Shown: piece after piece, positions 1 to 6,616 of the stretch
Layout: every line of letters begins with the position of its first letter
How positions within the stretch are numbered: position 1 is the stretch's first letter
DNA from: JACRLI01 sp035542815
GTDB lineage: Bacteria; Eisenbacteria; RBG-16-71-46; JACRLI01
Length of the DNA stretch: 8,145 nt
NCBI GenBank assembly: GCA_035542815.1
Contig: DATKKS010000109.1
Span: forward strand, 1 to 8,145
Direction of reading: 5' to 3'
Position numbers and translations under genes: made by a program
The notes under the pieces: generated by a model
What the model saw: only the letters and a program-made list of their open reading frames with translations
What the model was told of the DNA's origin: nothing
Databases searched by the model: none

Positions 1-1253
1 AGAACATGCGCGACCTGGGCAACACCCTGCTGGTGGTGGAGCACGACGACGACACCATCCTGGCCGCCGATTGGGTGGTGGACCTGGGGCCGGGGGCCGG
101 CGAGCGGGGCGGGCGGCTGCTGTACTGCGGGCCGCTGGCGGGGCTCGCGGCGGCGCCGGACTCGCTCACCGGCCGCTGCCTGTCGGGCCGGCTCGAGGTG
201 CGGCCGGCCCGCCCGCGGCGGGCGCCCGGGGGCGCGCGGCTGCGGCTCCTGGGGGTCGAGCGGCACAACCTCCGCGGGCTGAACGTGGAGATCCCGACCG
301 GGCTCCTGGTGGCGGTCAGCGGGGTCTCGGGCTCGGGCAAGAGCACCCTGGTGGAGGAGGCGCTGTATCCGGCGGTGTCGGAGGCCCTGGGCCAGCCCAC
401 CGGCGCCGAGAAGTGCTGGAGCCGCCTGGCCGGGCTGGGCGGGCTCCAGGCGGTCTCGCTGCTGGACCAGTCGCCCATCGGCAAGAGCAGCCGCAGCAAC
501 CCCGCCACCTACCTCAAGGCGTGGGACCCGGTGCGGACCCTGTACGCCAGCCAGCGCCTGGCGCGCGAGCGGGGCTACCTCCCGGGGGCCTTCTCGTTCA
601 ACGTGCCCGGCGGCCGGTGCGAGACCTGCGAGGGCGAGGGCCAGGTGCAGGTGGAGATGCTGATGCTGGCGGACCTGTACCTGCCGTGCGAGGCTTGCAA
701 CGGGCTGCGCTTCAAGCCCGAGATGCTGGAGGTGAAGTACCGCGGGCGCAGCGTGACCGACGTGCTGGACCTCACGGTGGACGAGGCCATGGGCTTCTTC
801 GCCGGGGCGACCGCAGTGACCGCGCGCCTGCACGTGCTGCGGGAGGTGGGCCTGGGCTACCTGCGCCTGGGCCAGTCCGCGCCCACCCTCTCGGGCGGCG
901 AGGCCCAGCGGCTGAAGATCGCGCGCGAGCTGGCCGGCGGCGGCGCGGTGCCCACGCTGTACCTGATGGACGAGCCCACCACCGGGCTGCACCCGGCCGA
1001 CGTGCGGGGGCTGCTGGGGGTGCTGGACCGGCTGGTGGACCGCGGCCACACGGTGCTGGTGATCGAACACCACCCGGACGTGCTGGCCCACGCGGACTGG
1101 CTGCTGGACCTGGGGCCGGAGGGCGGCGAGGGCGGCGGCCGGGTCGTGGCCCAGGGCCCGCCGGAAGTGGTCGCGGCCAGCCCGGAGTCGCGGACCGCCC
1201 CATTCTTGAAGGCGGCGCTGGGGCGCGGCGGCGGGGGCGCGGCGCGCGGCTGA
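1..1253 (+). CDS. uvrA: Excinuclease ABC subunit A (UvrA-type), C-terminal part; 5' end outside window
   Basis: DNA-damage recognition ATPase of nucleotide excision repair, cytoplasmic, acting with UvrB. The reading frame is open from the first bases (codon phase starts at base 3), so the gene begins upstream. Residues below are numbered from the Met at base 6. Residues 7-30 are the end of the first ABC module (VEHDDDT H-loop, then DLGPGAG). The second module follows: Walker A GVSGSGKST (106-114), the UvrA hallmark QSPIGKSSRSNPATY (155-169), a zinc finger C205-x2-C208-x19-C228-x2-C231, ABC signature LSGGEAQR (295-302), Walker B LYLMDEP (318-324) and H-loop VIEHH (353-357). The Gly/Ala-rich tail ends at TGA 1251-1253. 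The wording KSSRSNPATYLKAWD and EAQRLKIAREL reminds me more of UvrA paralogs or long tandem UvrA proteins than of the E. coli-type enzyme, but the missing N-terminus prevents a decision. Family assignment is very secure; orthology to housekeeping UvrA is less so. Confidence 0.93.
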   Translation, partial: NMRDLGNTLLVVEHDDDTILAADWVVDLGPGAGERGGRLLYCGPLAGLAAAPDSLTGRCLSGRLEVRPARPRRAPGGARLRLLGVERHNLRGLNVEIPTGLLVAVSGVSGSGKSTLVEEALYPAVSEALGQPTGAEKCWSRLAGLGGLQAVSLLDQSPIGKSSRSNPATYLKAWDPVRTLYASQRLARERGYLPGAFSFNVPGGRCETCEGEGQVQVEMLMLADLYLPCEACNGLRFKPEMLEVKYRGRSVTDVLDLTVDEAMGFFAGATAVTARLHVLREVGLGYLRLGQSAPTLSGGEAQRLKIARELAGGGAVPTLYLMDEPTTGLHPADVRGLLGVLDRLVDRGHTVLVIEHHPDVLAHADWLLDLGPEGGEGGGRVVAQGPPEVVAASPESRTAPFLKAALGRGGGGAARG

Positions 1254-1267
1254 GCCCGCCGCTCCGG

Positions 1268-1286
1268 GGGCCGCGGGCCCTTTCTC
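1268..1286 (+). terminator. Weak terminator-like hairpin after uvrA
   Basis: A short GC palindrome, GGGCC (1268-1272), loop GCG, GGCCC (1276-1280), is followed by TTTCTC. It lies 15 bases after the uvrA stop, where a terminator is expected. The stem is only 5 bp and the T-run is three bases, so in such a GC-rich genome it may be chance or only a partial terminator. Confidence 0.3.
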
Positions 1287-1288
1287 GG

Positions 1289-1318
1289 TGGTCAGCCGCC
1301 GGCCGGCCGTGCTATCGT
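1289..1318 (+). promoter_or_regulatory. Candidate sigma70-type promoter for the rSAM-rng operon
   Basis: TGGTCA (1289-1294, 4 of 6 to TTGACA) and TATCGT (1313-1318) are separated by 18 bases. The -10 is preceded by TGC, an extended -10 signature. This is one of the few AT-containing patches in the gap and sits about 150 bases before the rSAM start. The intervening leader (about 1325-1456) is C-rich and contains no recognised RNA motif. The call rests on consensus matching only. Confidence 0.42.
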
Positions 1319-1350
1319 ATTCTGTTGGCTCGGCCCGCCCTGTCGCTTCC

Positions 1351-1370
1351 CGCGACGCCTCGCGACGCCC
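1351..1370 (+). repeat. Tandem 10-mer pair in the leader
   Basis: CGCGACGCCT is directly followed by CGCGACGCCC, a two-copy tandem repeat with one mismatch, between the candidate promoter and the rSAM start codon. It lies outside the gene as I define it. It could be a binding site pair or simple slippage in GC-rich DNA; nothing else supports a function. Confidence 0.4.
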
Positions 1371-1456
1371 TGCCCGCGGCACACCCGGACTTCGCCTGAA
1401 TCCGCCCGCGCGCCTGCGCTCCCGAGCCCAGGCCGCGTCACGGCTCCCGATATTGC

Positions 1457-1461
1457 AAGGA
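1457..1461 (+). promoter_or_regulatory. Ribosome binding site that sets the rSAM start
   Basis: AAGGA ends six bases before ATG 1468 and is the only good Shine-Dalgarno sequence in the region. The frame stays open upstream to a GTG at 1288, but those 60 extra codons encode an Arg/Ala/Pro-rich stretch with no family resemblance and would overlap the candidate promoter. ATG 1468 is therefore preferred. Confidence 0.75.
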
Positions 1462-1467
1462 CAGGAC

Positions 1468-4098
1468 ATGCGGGTCACACCGGGCCTGCTGGAGGATGCC
1501 GTCCTCCCGCGGGTCGAAAAGCCCAACCGTTATCTCGGCAACATCCTGCACCTCGATCCCGTCCCCGCGGCCGGCCGGCTGCGCGTCCTGCTGCTGTTCC
1601 CTGACCTCCTGGAGAATTCGCCCCTGGCCCCCGCGGCGCGCCTGCGCGCCCGGCTGAACGCACGGGGCGACGCGGCGGCCGAGTTGGGCTTCGCGGCGGC
1701 CCCCGATCTGGCCGCCGAGCTGCGCGCCCGCGCGCTCCCGCTGTTCTCGCTGGAGAGCCACACGCCGGTCCCGGAATTCGACCTGCTGGTGGTGCACCTA
1801 GCGCGCGAGGGACTCGCCCTCGGGCTGCTGGAGTGCCTGGAGCTGGCGGGGCTGCCGTTGCTGGCGGCGGACCGCACCGACGCCCACCCGCTGGTGGCCG
1901 CGGGCGGTCCGGCAGCCTTCAACCCGGAGCCGCTGTCGGATTTCGTGGACGTGTTCGCGCTGGGCGACCTCGAGGCCGGCCTGGACGCGCTGGCGGAGAC
2001 CGCGCTGGAGCGCCGCGCCGGCGGGGATCGCGCCGCGGTGCTGCGCGCCGCCGCGGGCCGGCCGGGGCTGTACGTGCCCGCCCTGTACGAGGTCCGGCCG
2101 GGGCCGCGCGGGCGGCTCCTGCCGGTGCCGCGCGCCGGCTCCGGCGCCCCGGCGGCGGTGGTCCCCCGGTGGAGCGGCGACGCGGCGGCGCCGGCCGAGG
2201 CCGCGCCGCTTCTGCCGCTCACCGAGCTGTCCGAGGACCGGCTGGAGGTGGAGCTGGCCCGGGGCTGCTCCGAGGGCTGCCACGCCTGCCGCCACGGCTC
2301 GCCCCACCGCGCCTGGGCGCCGCGGGACGCCGACGCCGTCGCGGCGGAGGTGCTCCGCGGCCTGGACGCCACCGGCTGGGAGGAGGCCTGCCTGGTGCTG
2401 CCCGCGGGCGCGCCCGGAGCGCAGCTGGTGCCGATCCTGGAGCAGCTCGACCGGGCGCTGCTGGGCCGGCAGGTGGTGGTGTCGGTGTCGGGGGCGTGGG
2501 GAGGCGAGCTGGCCGGCCCGGCGCCCGAGCGGTTGTCGCGGGTGCGCCGCGGGCCGCTGCACCTGGCGCCGCTGGCGGGCAGCGCCCGGCTGCGCGCGGC
2601 GGTGGGCCTCCCGGCGGACGAGGCCGGGCTGCTGGCGGCGGTGCGCGGCGCGCAGCGCCAGGGCTGGCACTCGGTGCGCCTGGAGTTCGCGGTGGGGCTC
2701 CCGGAGGAGACCGAGGCCGACCTGGACGCCGCCGGCACCCTGGCGCGCCGGGCGCAGGCCGCGGCCCGCGAGGCGCCCGCGGACGCGGCGCACCCGGGTG
2801 GGGTGGCGGTGTCGGCGGCGCTGGAGGTGTTCGTCCCGCGGCCGCACACGCGCTTCGAGCGCGCCGCGTTGCCGGACCTGGAGGACCTGCGGGCCCGGCT
2901 GGCGCGGGTCCGCCGCCAGCTCCCGCGCGGGCGCCCGCAGCCGCGGCGCGGGGACCCCGAGCGGGCGTATGTAGAGGGGCTGCTCGCGCGGGGGGACCGG
3001 CGCATGGGGCGAGCACTCCGGCGCGCCCACGAGCTGGGCTGCCGGGTGAACTCGCTGGGGGAGCCGGCCTGGATCGAGCGGTGGCGCCGGGCGCTGGCCG
3101 AGGCCGGGGTGGACGAGCCCGCAGCGCGGGCGGCGTTCGCGCCGGACGAGCCGCTGCCCTGGGACATGTTCCGCGATCCGCGCGCCTGGGATGCGGCTTC
3201 GCCCGGCCCGGCCGCAGCGCTGGCAGCGGGCGCCGGAACCCCGGCCGCCGCCGCGGCCGGACCCGCCAACGGCTCGCCCGCGGCCGCGGCGCGGTGGTTC
3301 GGGCGCAAGCCCCGCCGCGCGCCGGCGCGCAGTGCCTGGCAGCGCGGGCTGCGCTTCCGCCTGGAGTACGCCAAGGGCGAGCCGGTGCGCTTCACCGCCC
3401 ACCTGGAGCTGGTGCGGGCGCTGGAGCGCGCGGTGCGTCGGGCGGGGCTGCCGCTGGCCTACTCGCAGGGGCACACTCCGCACGCCCGGCTGTCCTCGGG
3501 GCCGCCCCTGCCGCTGGGCTTCACCAGCCGCGCCGAGTACCTGGATCTGGAGTTCACCCGCTCGGTGGACGAGGGCTTCACCGAGGAACTCAACGCGGCG
3601 CTGGGCCCGGGCCTGGCGGTGCAGGCGGCGGCGGTCCTGGCCGGCCGGCCGGCGGCGCTCTCCGCGGTCATTGACGTGCTGTCCTGGCGCGCCTGGCTGC
3701 CGGGGTTCCTGCTGCAGGAGGCGGGCCTGGACGCCGGGGCCGTGGCGGCCCGCTGGAGCCGCGCGCTGGAAGGGCTGCGCGCGTCCGCCGTGCCGGTGCT
3801 CTGGCCCTGCCGGCCGGCTCCCGACGCCCGGACCGCGGACGCCCGGGTGCCCGCCCGCGGCGCGGTGGTGGAGTGCCGCGCCGAGATTCCCGAGATTCGA
3901 TTCGATACCCCGGTCACGGGCGGAATCCGGCCCGAGTGGTTCGCCGCCCGCCTGACCGGCCTGGACGAGCTGGACCCGCGGCTGGTGCGCGTGGAGCGCA
4001 CCGGGCAGTGGGTGACCAGCGGCACGCGGCGGCTCACGCCGCTCATGGCCATCCCGTCCCACCCGGGCGTGCTGGCCGCAGCCACGGATTGGTCCTGA
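1468..4098 (+). CDS. Radical SAM protein fused to DUF2344 (TIGR03960/TIGR03936-like), divergent
   Basis: An 876-residue fusion of unknown function. Residues about 10-240 match the family's N-terminal cobalamin-binding-like region: PRVEKPNRYLGN (14-25), PLFSLESHTP (91-100), AAGGPAAFNPEPLSDFVD (144-161). The radical SAM core has C267-x3-C271-x2-C274, the 4Fe-4S motif, followed by GLPEETEADLD (410-420), PRPHTRF (457-463), GDRRMGRALRRAHELGC (509-525) and DEPLPWDMF (560-568). A low-complexity Ala/Pro/Gly linker (about 572-620) leads to DUF2344 (about 628-745) with YAKGEPVRFTAHLELVRALE (634-653), YSQGHTPHARLSSGPPLPLG (665-684) and EYLDLEF (690-696). Residues 740-876 form a tail that I do not recognise. 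Several expected core residues are altered: the aromatic before the third cysteine is Ala273, and the Glu of a PEAG motif is Leu369. The gene abuts rng (TGAATG). As I recall, this family often neighbours RNase G and L21/L27, hinting at a role around ribosome or RNA processing; this is inference. Confidence 0.9.
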   Translation: MRVTPGLLEDAVLPRVEKPNRYLGNILHLDPVPAAGRLRVLLLFPDLLENSPLAPAARLRARLNARGDAAAELGFAAAPDLAAELRARALPLFSLESHTPVPEFDLLVVHLAREGLALGLLECLELAGLPLLAADRTDAHPLVAAGGPAAFNPEPLSDFVDVFALGDLEAGLDALAETALERRAGGDRAAVLRAAAGRPGLYVPALYEVRPGPRGRLLPVPRAGSGAPAAVVPRWSGDAAAPAEAAPLLPLTELSEDRLEVELARGCSEGCHACRHGSPHRAWAPRDADAVAAEVLRGLDATGWEEACLVLPAGAPGAQLVPILEQLDRALLGRQVVVSVSGAWGGELAGPAPERLSRVRRGPLHLAPLAGSARLRAAVGLPADEAGLLAAVRGAQRQGWHSVRLEFAVGLPEETEADLDAAGTLARRAQAAAREAPADAAHPGGVAVSAALEVFVPRPHTRFERAALPDLEDLRARLARVRRQLPRGRPQPRRGDPERAYVEGLLARGDRRMGRALRRAHELGCRVNSLGEPAWIERWRRALAEAGVDEPAARAAFAPDEPLPWDMFRDPRAWDAASPGPAAALAAGAGTPAAAAAGPANGSPAAAARWFGRKPRRAPARSAWQRGLRFRLEYAKGEPVRFTAHLELVRALERAVRRAGLPLAYSQGHTPHARLSSGPPLPLGFTSRAEYLDLEFTRSVDEGFTEELNAALGPGLAVQAAAVLAGRPAALSAVIDVLSWRAWLPGFLLQEAGLDAGAVAARWSRALEGLRASAVPVLWPCRPAPDARTADARVPARGAVVECRAEIPEIRFDTPVTGGIRPEWFAARLTGLDELDPRLVRVERTGQWVTSGTRRLTPLMAIPSHPGVLAAATDWS

Positions 4099-5631
4099 AT
4101 GTTCAAGGAAATCGTCATCAACGCCGACCCGCACGAGACGCGGGTCGCGGTCCTGGAGGACCGCGAGCTCACCGAGATCCTGGTGGAGCGCGCCGACCGG
4201 CCGCACATGGTCGGCGACATCTTCAAGGGCAAGGTCAACGCCGTGCTCCCCGGCATGCAGGCCGCCTTCGTGGACCTGGGCCTGCCCAAGACCGCCTTCC
4301 TGCACGTGTCCGACCTGGCGGAGTCGCTCAAGGACATCGACGACCTGAGCGACCTGGAAGAGCACCGCCGCCGGGGCAAGCGCAAGGCCTCCCAGCTCAA
4401 GATCGAGGACTTCCTGGAGAAGGGCGAGGAGATCCTGGTGCAGGTGACCAAGGAGCCGATCAGCACCAAGGGCGCCCGGGTCACCCAGCAGATCTCGCTG
4501 CCCGGGCGCTTCGTGGTGTTCATGCCCGGGGTGGACCACGTGGGGGTGTCGCGCAAGATCGAGGGCCGCGAGGAGCGCACCCGGCTCAAGCAGATCATCA
4601 CCGAGATCAAGCCGCCCAACGCCGGCCTGATCGTGCGCACCGCCGGGGAGGGCAAGAGCAAGAAGGACTTCGGCTCGGACGTGAAGAACCTGGCCAAGCT
4701 GTGGGCCAAGATCGACAAGAAGGCGGTGCTGGCCAAGGCCCCCGTGGTCATCAACAGCGAGATGGACCTGTCCATCGGGCTCATCCGGGACCTGTTCACC
4801 GAGGACGTCAACCAGGTCACGGTGGACAGCAAGGAGGTCTACGAGCAGGTGCTGGACTACCTCAAGACCTTCTCGCCCGAGCTGCGCTCCCGGGTGAAGC
4901 AGTTCAAGGGAGGCAAGCCGATCTTCGACCACTTCGGCATCGAGACCGAGATCGAGAAGCTGATGCAGCGCAAGGTGTGGCTGAAGAAGGGCGGCTACCT
5001 GACCATCGACCAGGCCGAGGCGCTGGTGGCCATCGACGTGAACACCGGCCGCTTCACCGGGCGCAAGAACCAGGAAGACACCATCTTCAAGACCAACATG
5101 GAGGCCGCCCGCGAGGTGGCCCGGCAGCTGCGCCTGCGCGACCTGGGCGGGATCATCGTGATCGATTTCATCGACATGGAGGTGGAGGCGAACAAGCGGG
5201 CGGTGCTGGACGAGCTGCGCAGCGCGCTCAAGGGCGACCGCTCCCGCACCAAGACCTTCGAGGTGAGCGCCCTGGGGCTGGTGGAGATGACCCGGCAGCG
5301 GCAGGGCCCCAGCCTGTTCCACTACTTCACCGAGGACTGCCCCACCTGCGGCGGGAGCGGCAAGGTGTACTCGCTGGAGTCCATCCTGCGGCGCCTGGAG
5401 CGACTGCTGCGGCGGGTCGGGGTGGGCAGCCGGGAGCGCACCATCCAGATTAAGCTCAACCCCGAGGTGGCGGTGTACGTGCTGGAGGACAACAACCACC
5501 GGATCGAGGCCCTGGAGAAGCAGTACAAGCTGCGGATCGACTTCAAGGACGACCCGCAGCTCAAGCGGGAGGACTTACGCATCATCCAGGCCAAGACCGG
5601 CAACGACATCACCAAGCAGTTCGAGCAGTAG
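4099..5631 (+). CDS. rng: Ribonuclease G (RNase E/G family endoribonuclease)
   Basis: Cytoplasmic single-strand endoribonuclease that matures the 5' end of 16S rRNA and takes part in mRNA decay. At 510 residues it is close to E. coli RNase G (489) and lacks the long degradosome-scaffold tail of RNase E. The N-terminus MFKEIVINADPHETRVAVLE is typical. The S1 domain begins at about 38 (GDIFKGKVNAVLPGMQAAFV) and holds a charged insert at about 74-105. The 5'-sensor/RNase H-like region spans about 115-280. The DNase I-like catalytic part has the magnesium ligands D313 (VAIDVNTGRF) and D356 (VIDFIDME), followed by the zinc-link CPTC (414-417). The ATG directly follows the upstream TGA; only a weak CGGA lies before it, so translation probably depends on coupling with the rSAM gene. 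Downstream lie rplU and rpmA behind their own candidate promoter. Identity is secure; rng rather than rne is chosen for the length and the missing scaffold. Confidence 0.96.
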   Translation: MFKEIVINADPHETRVAVLEDRELTEILVERADRPHMVGDIFKGKVNAVLPGMQAAFVDLGLPKTAFLHVSDLAESLKDIDDLSDLEEHRRRGKRKASQLKIEDFLEKGEEILVQVTKEPISTKGARVTQQISLPGRFVVFMPGVDHVGVSRKIEGREERTRLKQIITEIKPPNAGLIVRTAGEGKSKKDFGSDVKNLAKLWAKIDKKAVLAKAPVVINSEMDLSIGLIRDLFTEDVNQVTVDSKEVYEQVLDYLKTFSPELRSRVKQFKGGKPIFDHFGIETEIEKLMQRKVWLKKGGYLTIDQAEALVAIDVNTGRFTGRKNQEDTIFKTNMEAAREVARQLRLRDLGGIIVIDFIDMEVEANKRAVLDELRSALKGDRSRTKTFEVSALGLVEMTRQRQGPSLFHYFTEDCPTCGGSGKVYSLESILRRLERLLRRVGVGSRERTIQIKLNPEVAVYVLEDNNHRIEALEKQYKLRIDFKDDPQLKREDLRIIQAKTGNDITKQFEQ

Positions 5632-5637
5632 CGGGGA

Positions 5638-5655
5638 CCGGGGGCAGGGCCCCGG
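5638..5655 (+). other. Short GC hairpin after rng
   Basis: CCGGGG (5638-5643) and CCCCGG (5650-5655) can pair around a 6-base loop four bases or so after the rng stop. No T-run follows, so it is not a clear intrinsic terminator; it may protect the 3' end or be chance in GC-rich sequence. Confidence 0.25.
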
Positions 5656-5722
5656 GGGTGGGCCGGCTTCGGCGCGCAATCTGTTCGGTTCCATAGAGTT
5701 ACGCAGCTGGCCCGGTGCTTGG

Positions 5723-5752
5723 TTGACCGCCACGGGCCGGCTGTGGTAGTAA
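5723..5752 (+). promoter_or_regulatory. Candidate promoter for rplU-rpmA
   Basis: TTGACC (5723-5728, 5 of 6 to consensus) is followed after 18 bases by TAGTAA (5747-5752), within the most AT-rich patch of the window (about 5745-5785). It lies about 45 bases before the rplU ATG, a normal leader length. The -35 is clear and the -10 is weak. An inverted repeat GGCCCG (5709-5714)/CGGGCC (5733-5738) brackets the -35 and could be an operator or chance. No known L21 leader RNA is recognised. Confidence 0.55.
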
Positions 5753-5797
5753 TCATATGTTTGTGCCGAAAACGATGCGGTTCTTGAGGAGGTTGGA

Positions 5798-6112
5798 ATG
5801 GCGTTTGCAGTGGTTCAGATCGGCGGGCTCCAGTACCCGGTCCACGAGGCGGAGCGCATCGTGGTGCCCCTCCGGGTGGGCGAGCCCGGCGCCAAGGTCA
5901 GCTTCGACTCGGTGAGGCTCCTGGGCGAGGGCGCGGCGGTCAAGGTCGGCCGGCCCGTGGTGGCCGGGGCGACGGTCGAGGCCGAGGTCCTGGAGCACCG
6001 CAAGGGCGCCAAGGTCACGGTGGGCAAGTTCAAGCGCAAGCGGGACTACCACCGGAAGAAGGGTCACCGTCAGGACGAGACGGTGCTGCGCATAACCCGC
6101 ATCTCCGCGTAG
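5798..6112 (+). CDS. rplU: 50S ribosomal protein L21
   Basis: Large-subunit protein that binds 23S rRNA; 104 residues, the usual family length. The C-terminal basic signature is intact (KFKRKRDYHRKKGHRQ, about 77-92). The N-terminus MAFAVVQIGGLQYPV aligns with the family's near-invariant IGGKQYRV, but Lys is replaced by Leu11 and Arg by Pro14; after GHRQ the usual Pro-Tyr is Asp-Glu. The start is fixed by a strong Shine-Dalgarno GAGGAGG (5786-5792) five bases before the ATG. It is followed by rpmA after 39 bases, the standard rplU-rpmA pair, and is probably transcribed from the promoter near 5723. The substitutions are odd for a housekeeping gene, but the frame is intact and there is no sign of decay. 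Confidence 0.97.
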   Translation: MAFAVVQIGGLQYPVHEAERIVVPLRVGEPGAKVSFDSVRLLGEGAAVKVGRPVVAGATVEAEVLEHRKGAKVTVGKFKRKRDYHRKKGHRQDETVLRITRISA

Positions 6113-6151
6113 CGGCTCGCGCCGCCGGCGGTCCGAGGACGGTGAAGCAGA

Positions 6152-6415
6152 GTGGCTCACAAGAAAGGTCAGTCGAGTTCCAAGAACGGCCGCGACTCGC
6201 ACGCCCAGCGGCTGGGGGTCAAGCGCTTCGGAGGCGAGCAGGTGCTCGCGGGCAGCATTCTGGTGCGGCAGCGGGGCACGGTGTTCCGCCCCGGGCGCAA
6301 CGTCGGGATCGGGAAGGACGACACGCTGTTCGCCCTGGCCTCGGGGCGGGTGGTGTTCGAGAACGTGGCGCGCACCGCGCGCAAGCGCGTCTCGGTCCTG
6401 CCCGAGGAGAACTGA
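6152..6415 (+). CDS. rpmA: 50S ribosomal protein L27
   Basis: Large-subunit protein whose N-terminal tail reaches the peptidyl-transferase centre. It has 87 residues with MAHKKGQSSSKNGRDSHAQR, then LGVKRFGGEQVLAGSILVRQ (21-40) and RGTVFRPG, all strongly conserved. It starts directly with Met-Ala-His-Lys-Lys, so it has no N-terminal extension of the kind cleaved in Firmicutes. The start is GTG (6152), supported by the family N-terminus; the ribosome binding site is modest (GGTGA 6141-6145, with GAGG at 6135-6138). It ends at TGA and is followed by a strong intrinsic terminator, so the rplU-rpmA unit closes here. obgE, a very common next gene, is absent. Confidence 0.97.
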   Translation: MAHKKGQSSSKNGRDSHAQRLGVKRFGGEQVLAGSILVRQRGTVFRPGRNVGIGKDDTLFALASGRVVFENVARTARKRVSVLPEEN

Positions 6416-6472
6416 ACCCCCGCCCGGGCCGGCGGAAGGCACGGGCCGGCGCGCTCTGAGATCGAGGCAGCT

Positions 6473-6504
6473 GGAGGCGGGGCAACCCGCCTCCTTGCTT
6501 TTGC
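6473..6504 (+). terminator. Intrinsic terminator of rplU-rpmA
   Basis: A perfect 9-bp stem GGAGGCGGG (6473-6481)/CCCGCCTCC (6486-6494) closes a GCAA loop (GNRA type) and is followed by TTGCTTTTGC. It lies 57 bases after the rpmA stop. Stem, stable tetraloop and T-rich tail together make this the clearest regulatory signal in the window. Confidence 0.9.
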
Positions 6505-6511
6505 ACCCATC

Positions 6512-6540
6512 TTGCGGACGCTCCCGATCTGGCGCACTAT
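6512..6540 (+). promoter_or_regulatory. Possible promoter for mdh
   Basis: TTGCGG (6512-6517) and CACTAT (6535-6540) are 17 bases apart; an alternative -10, TATCGC, starts at 6538. A promoter is required somewhere here because the rpmA terminator lies just upstream. The TATCG core resembles the one in the candidate rSAM promoter (TATCGT, 1313). The match to consensus is weak. Confidence 0.3.
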
Positions 6541-6578
6541 CGCGGCCGCGGCCCGAGCGCCGCGGCATCCGGATCGGG
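6523..6578 (+). other. Nested inverted repeats in the mdh leader
   Basis: An outer 7-bp pair CCCGATC (6523-6529)/GATCGGG (6572-6578) encloses an inner 7-bp pair CCGCGGC (6546-6552)/GCCGCGG (6559-6565) with loop CCGAGC. If transcription starts near 6545-6550, only the inner hairpin would be in the RNA and the outer repeat would be a DNA feature overlapping the promoter. It matches no RNA family that I know. Confidence 0.4.
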
Positions 6579-6597
6579 GCAGGAACCTGGGAAGCGC

Positions 6598-6616
6598 CCC
6601 CCGCGGCTGACGGGGG
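6598..6616 (+). promoter_or_regulatory. Hairpin overlapping the mdh ribosome binding site
   Basis: CCCCCG (6598-6603) pairs with CGGGGG (6611-6616) around a 7-base loop. The 3' arm shares its last bases with the Shine-Dalgarno run GGAGGAGGG (6615-6623), which sits five bases before the GTG start of mdh. Part of the run stays free, so any inhibition of initiation would be partial. Function is inferred from position only. Confidence 0.35.

Noticed and set aside
1288..1467. A 60-codon N-terminal extension of the rSAM protein from GTG 1288
   Set aside because: It has no family similarity, overlaps the candidate promoter, and the good Shine-Dalgarno is at 1457, before ATG 1468.
3181..3327. Ala/Pro/Gly-rich low-complexity coding stretch, considered as an insertion or frameshift
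   Set aside because: The frame stays open with DUF2344 intact after it; it behaves as a flexible linker between two domains that are separate proteins in some bacteria.
1530..3395. A 621-codon Ser/Arg/Ala-rich open frame on the - strand
   Set aside because: Shadow of the rSAM gene; no family resemblance and no ribosome binding site of note.
1798..5499. A 1233-codon open frame on the - strand across the rSAM and rng genes
   Set aside because: It lies antisense to two clearly recognised genes, is rich in His/Leu/Gln/Arg/Gly with no domain, and is the usual long shadow frame of very GC-rich coding sequence.
6425..6451. Direct repeat CGGGCCGGCG at 6425-6434 and 6442-6451
   Set aside because: Two copies of a GC-only 10-mer in a GC-rich spacer are expected by chance; no attachment-site or mobile-element context.
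6142..6459. A 105-codon + strand frame overlapping rpmA
   Set aside because: It is the +1-shifted frame of L27, whose own frame matches the family throughout.
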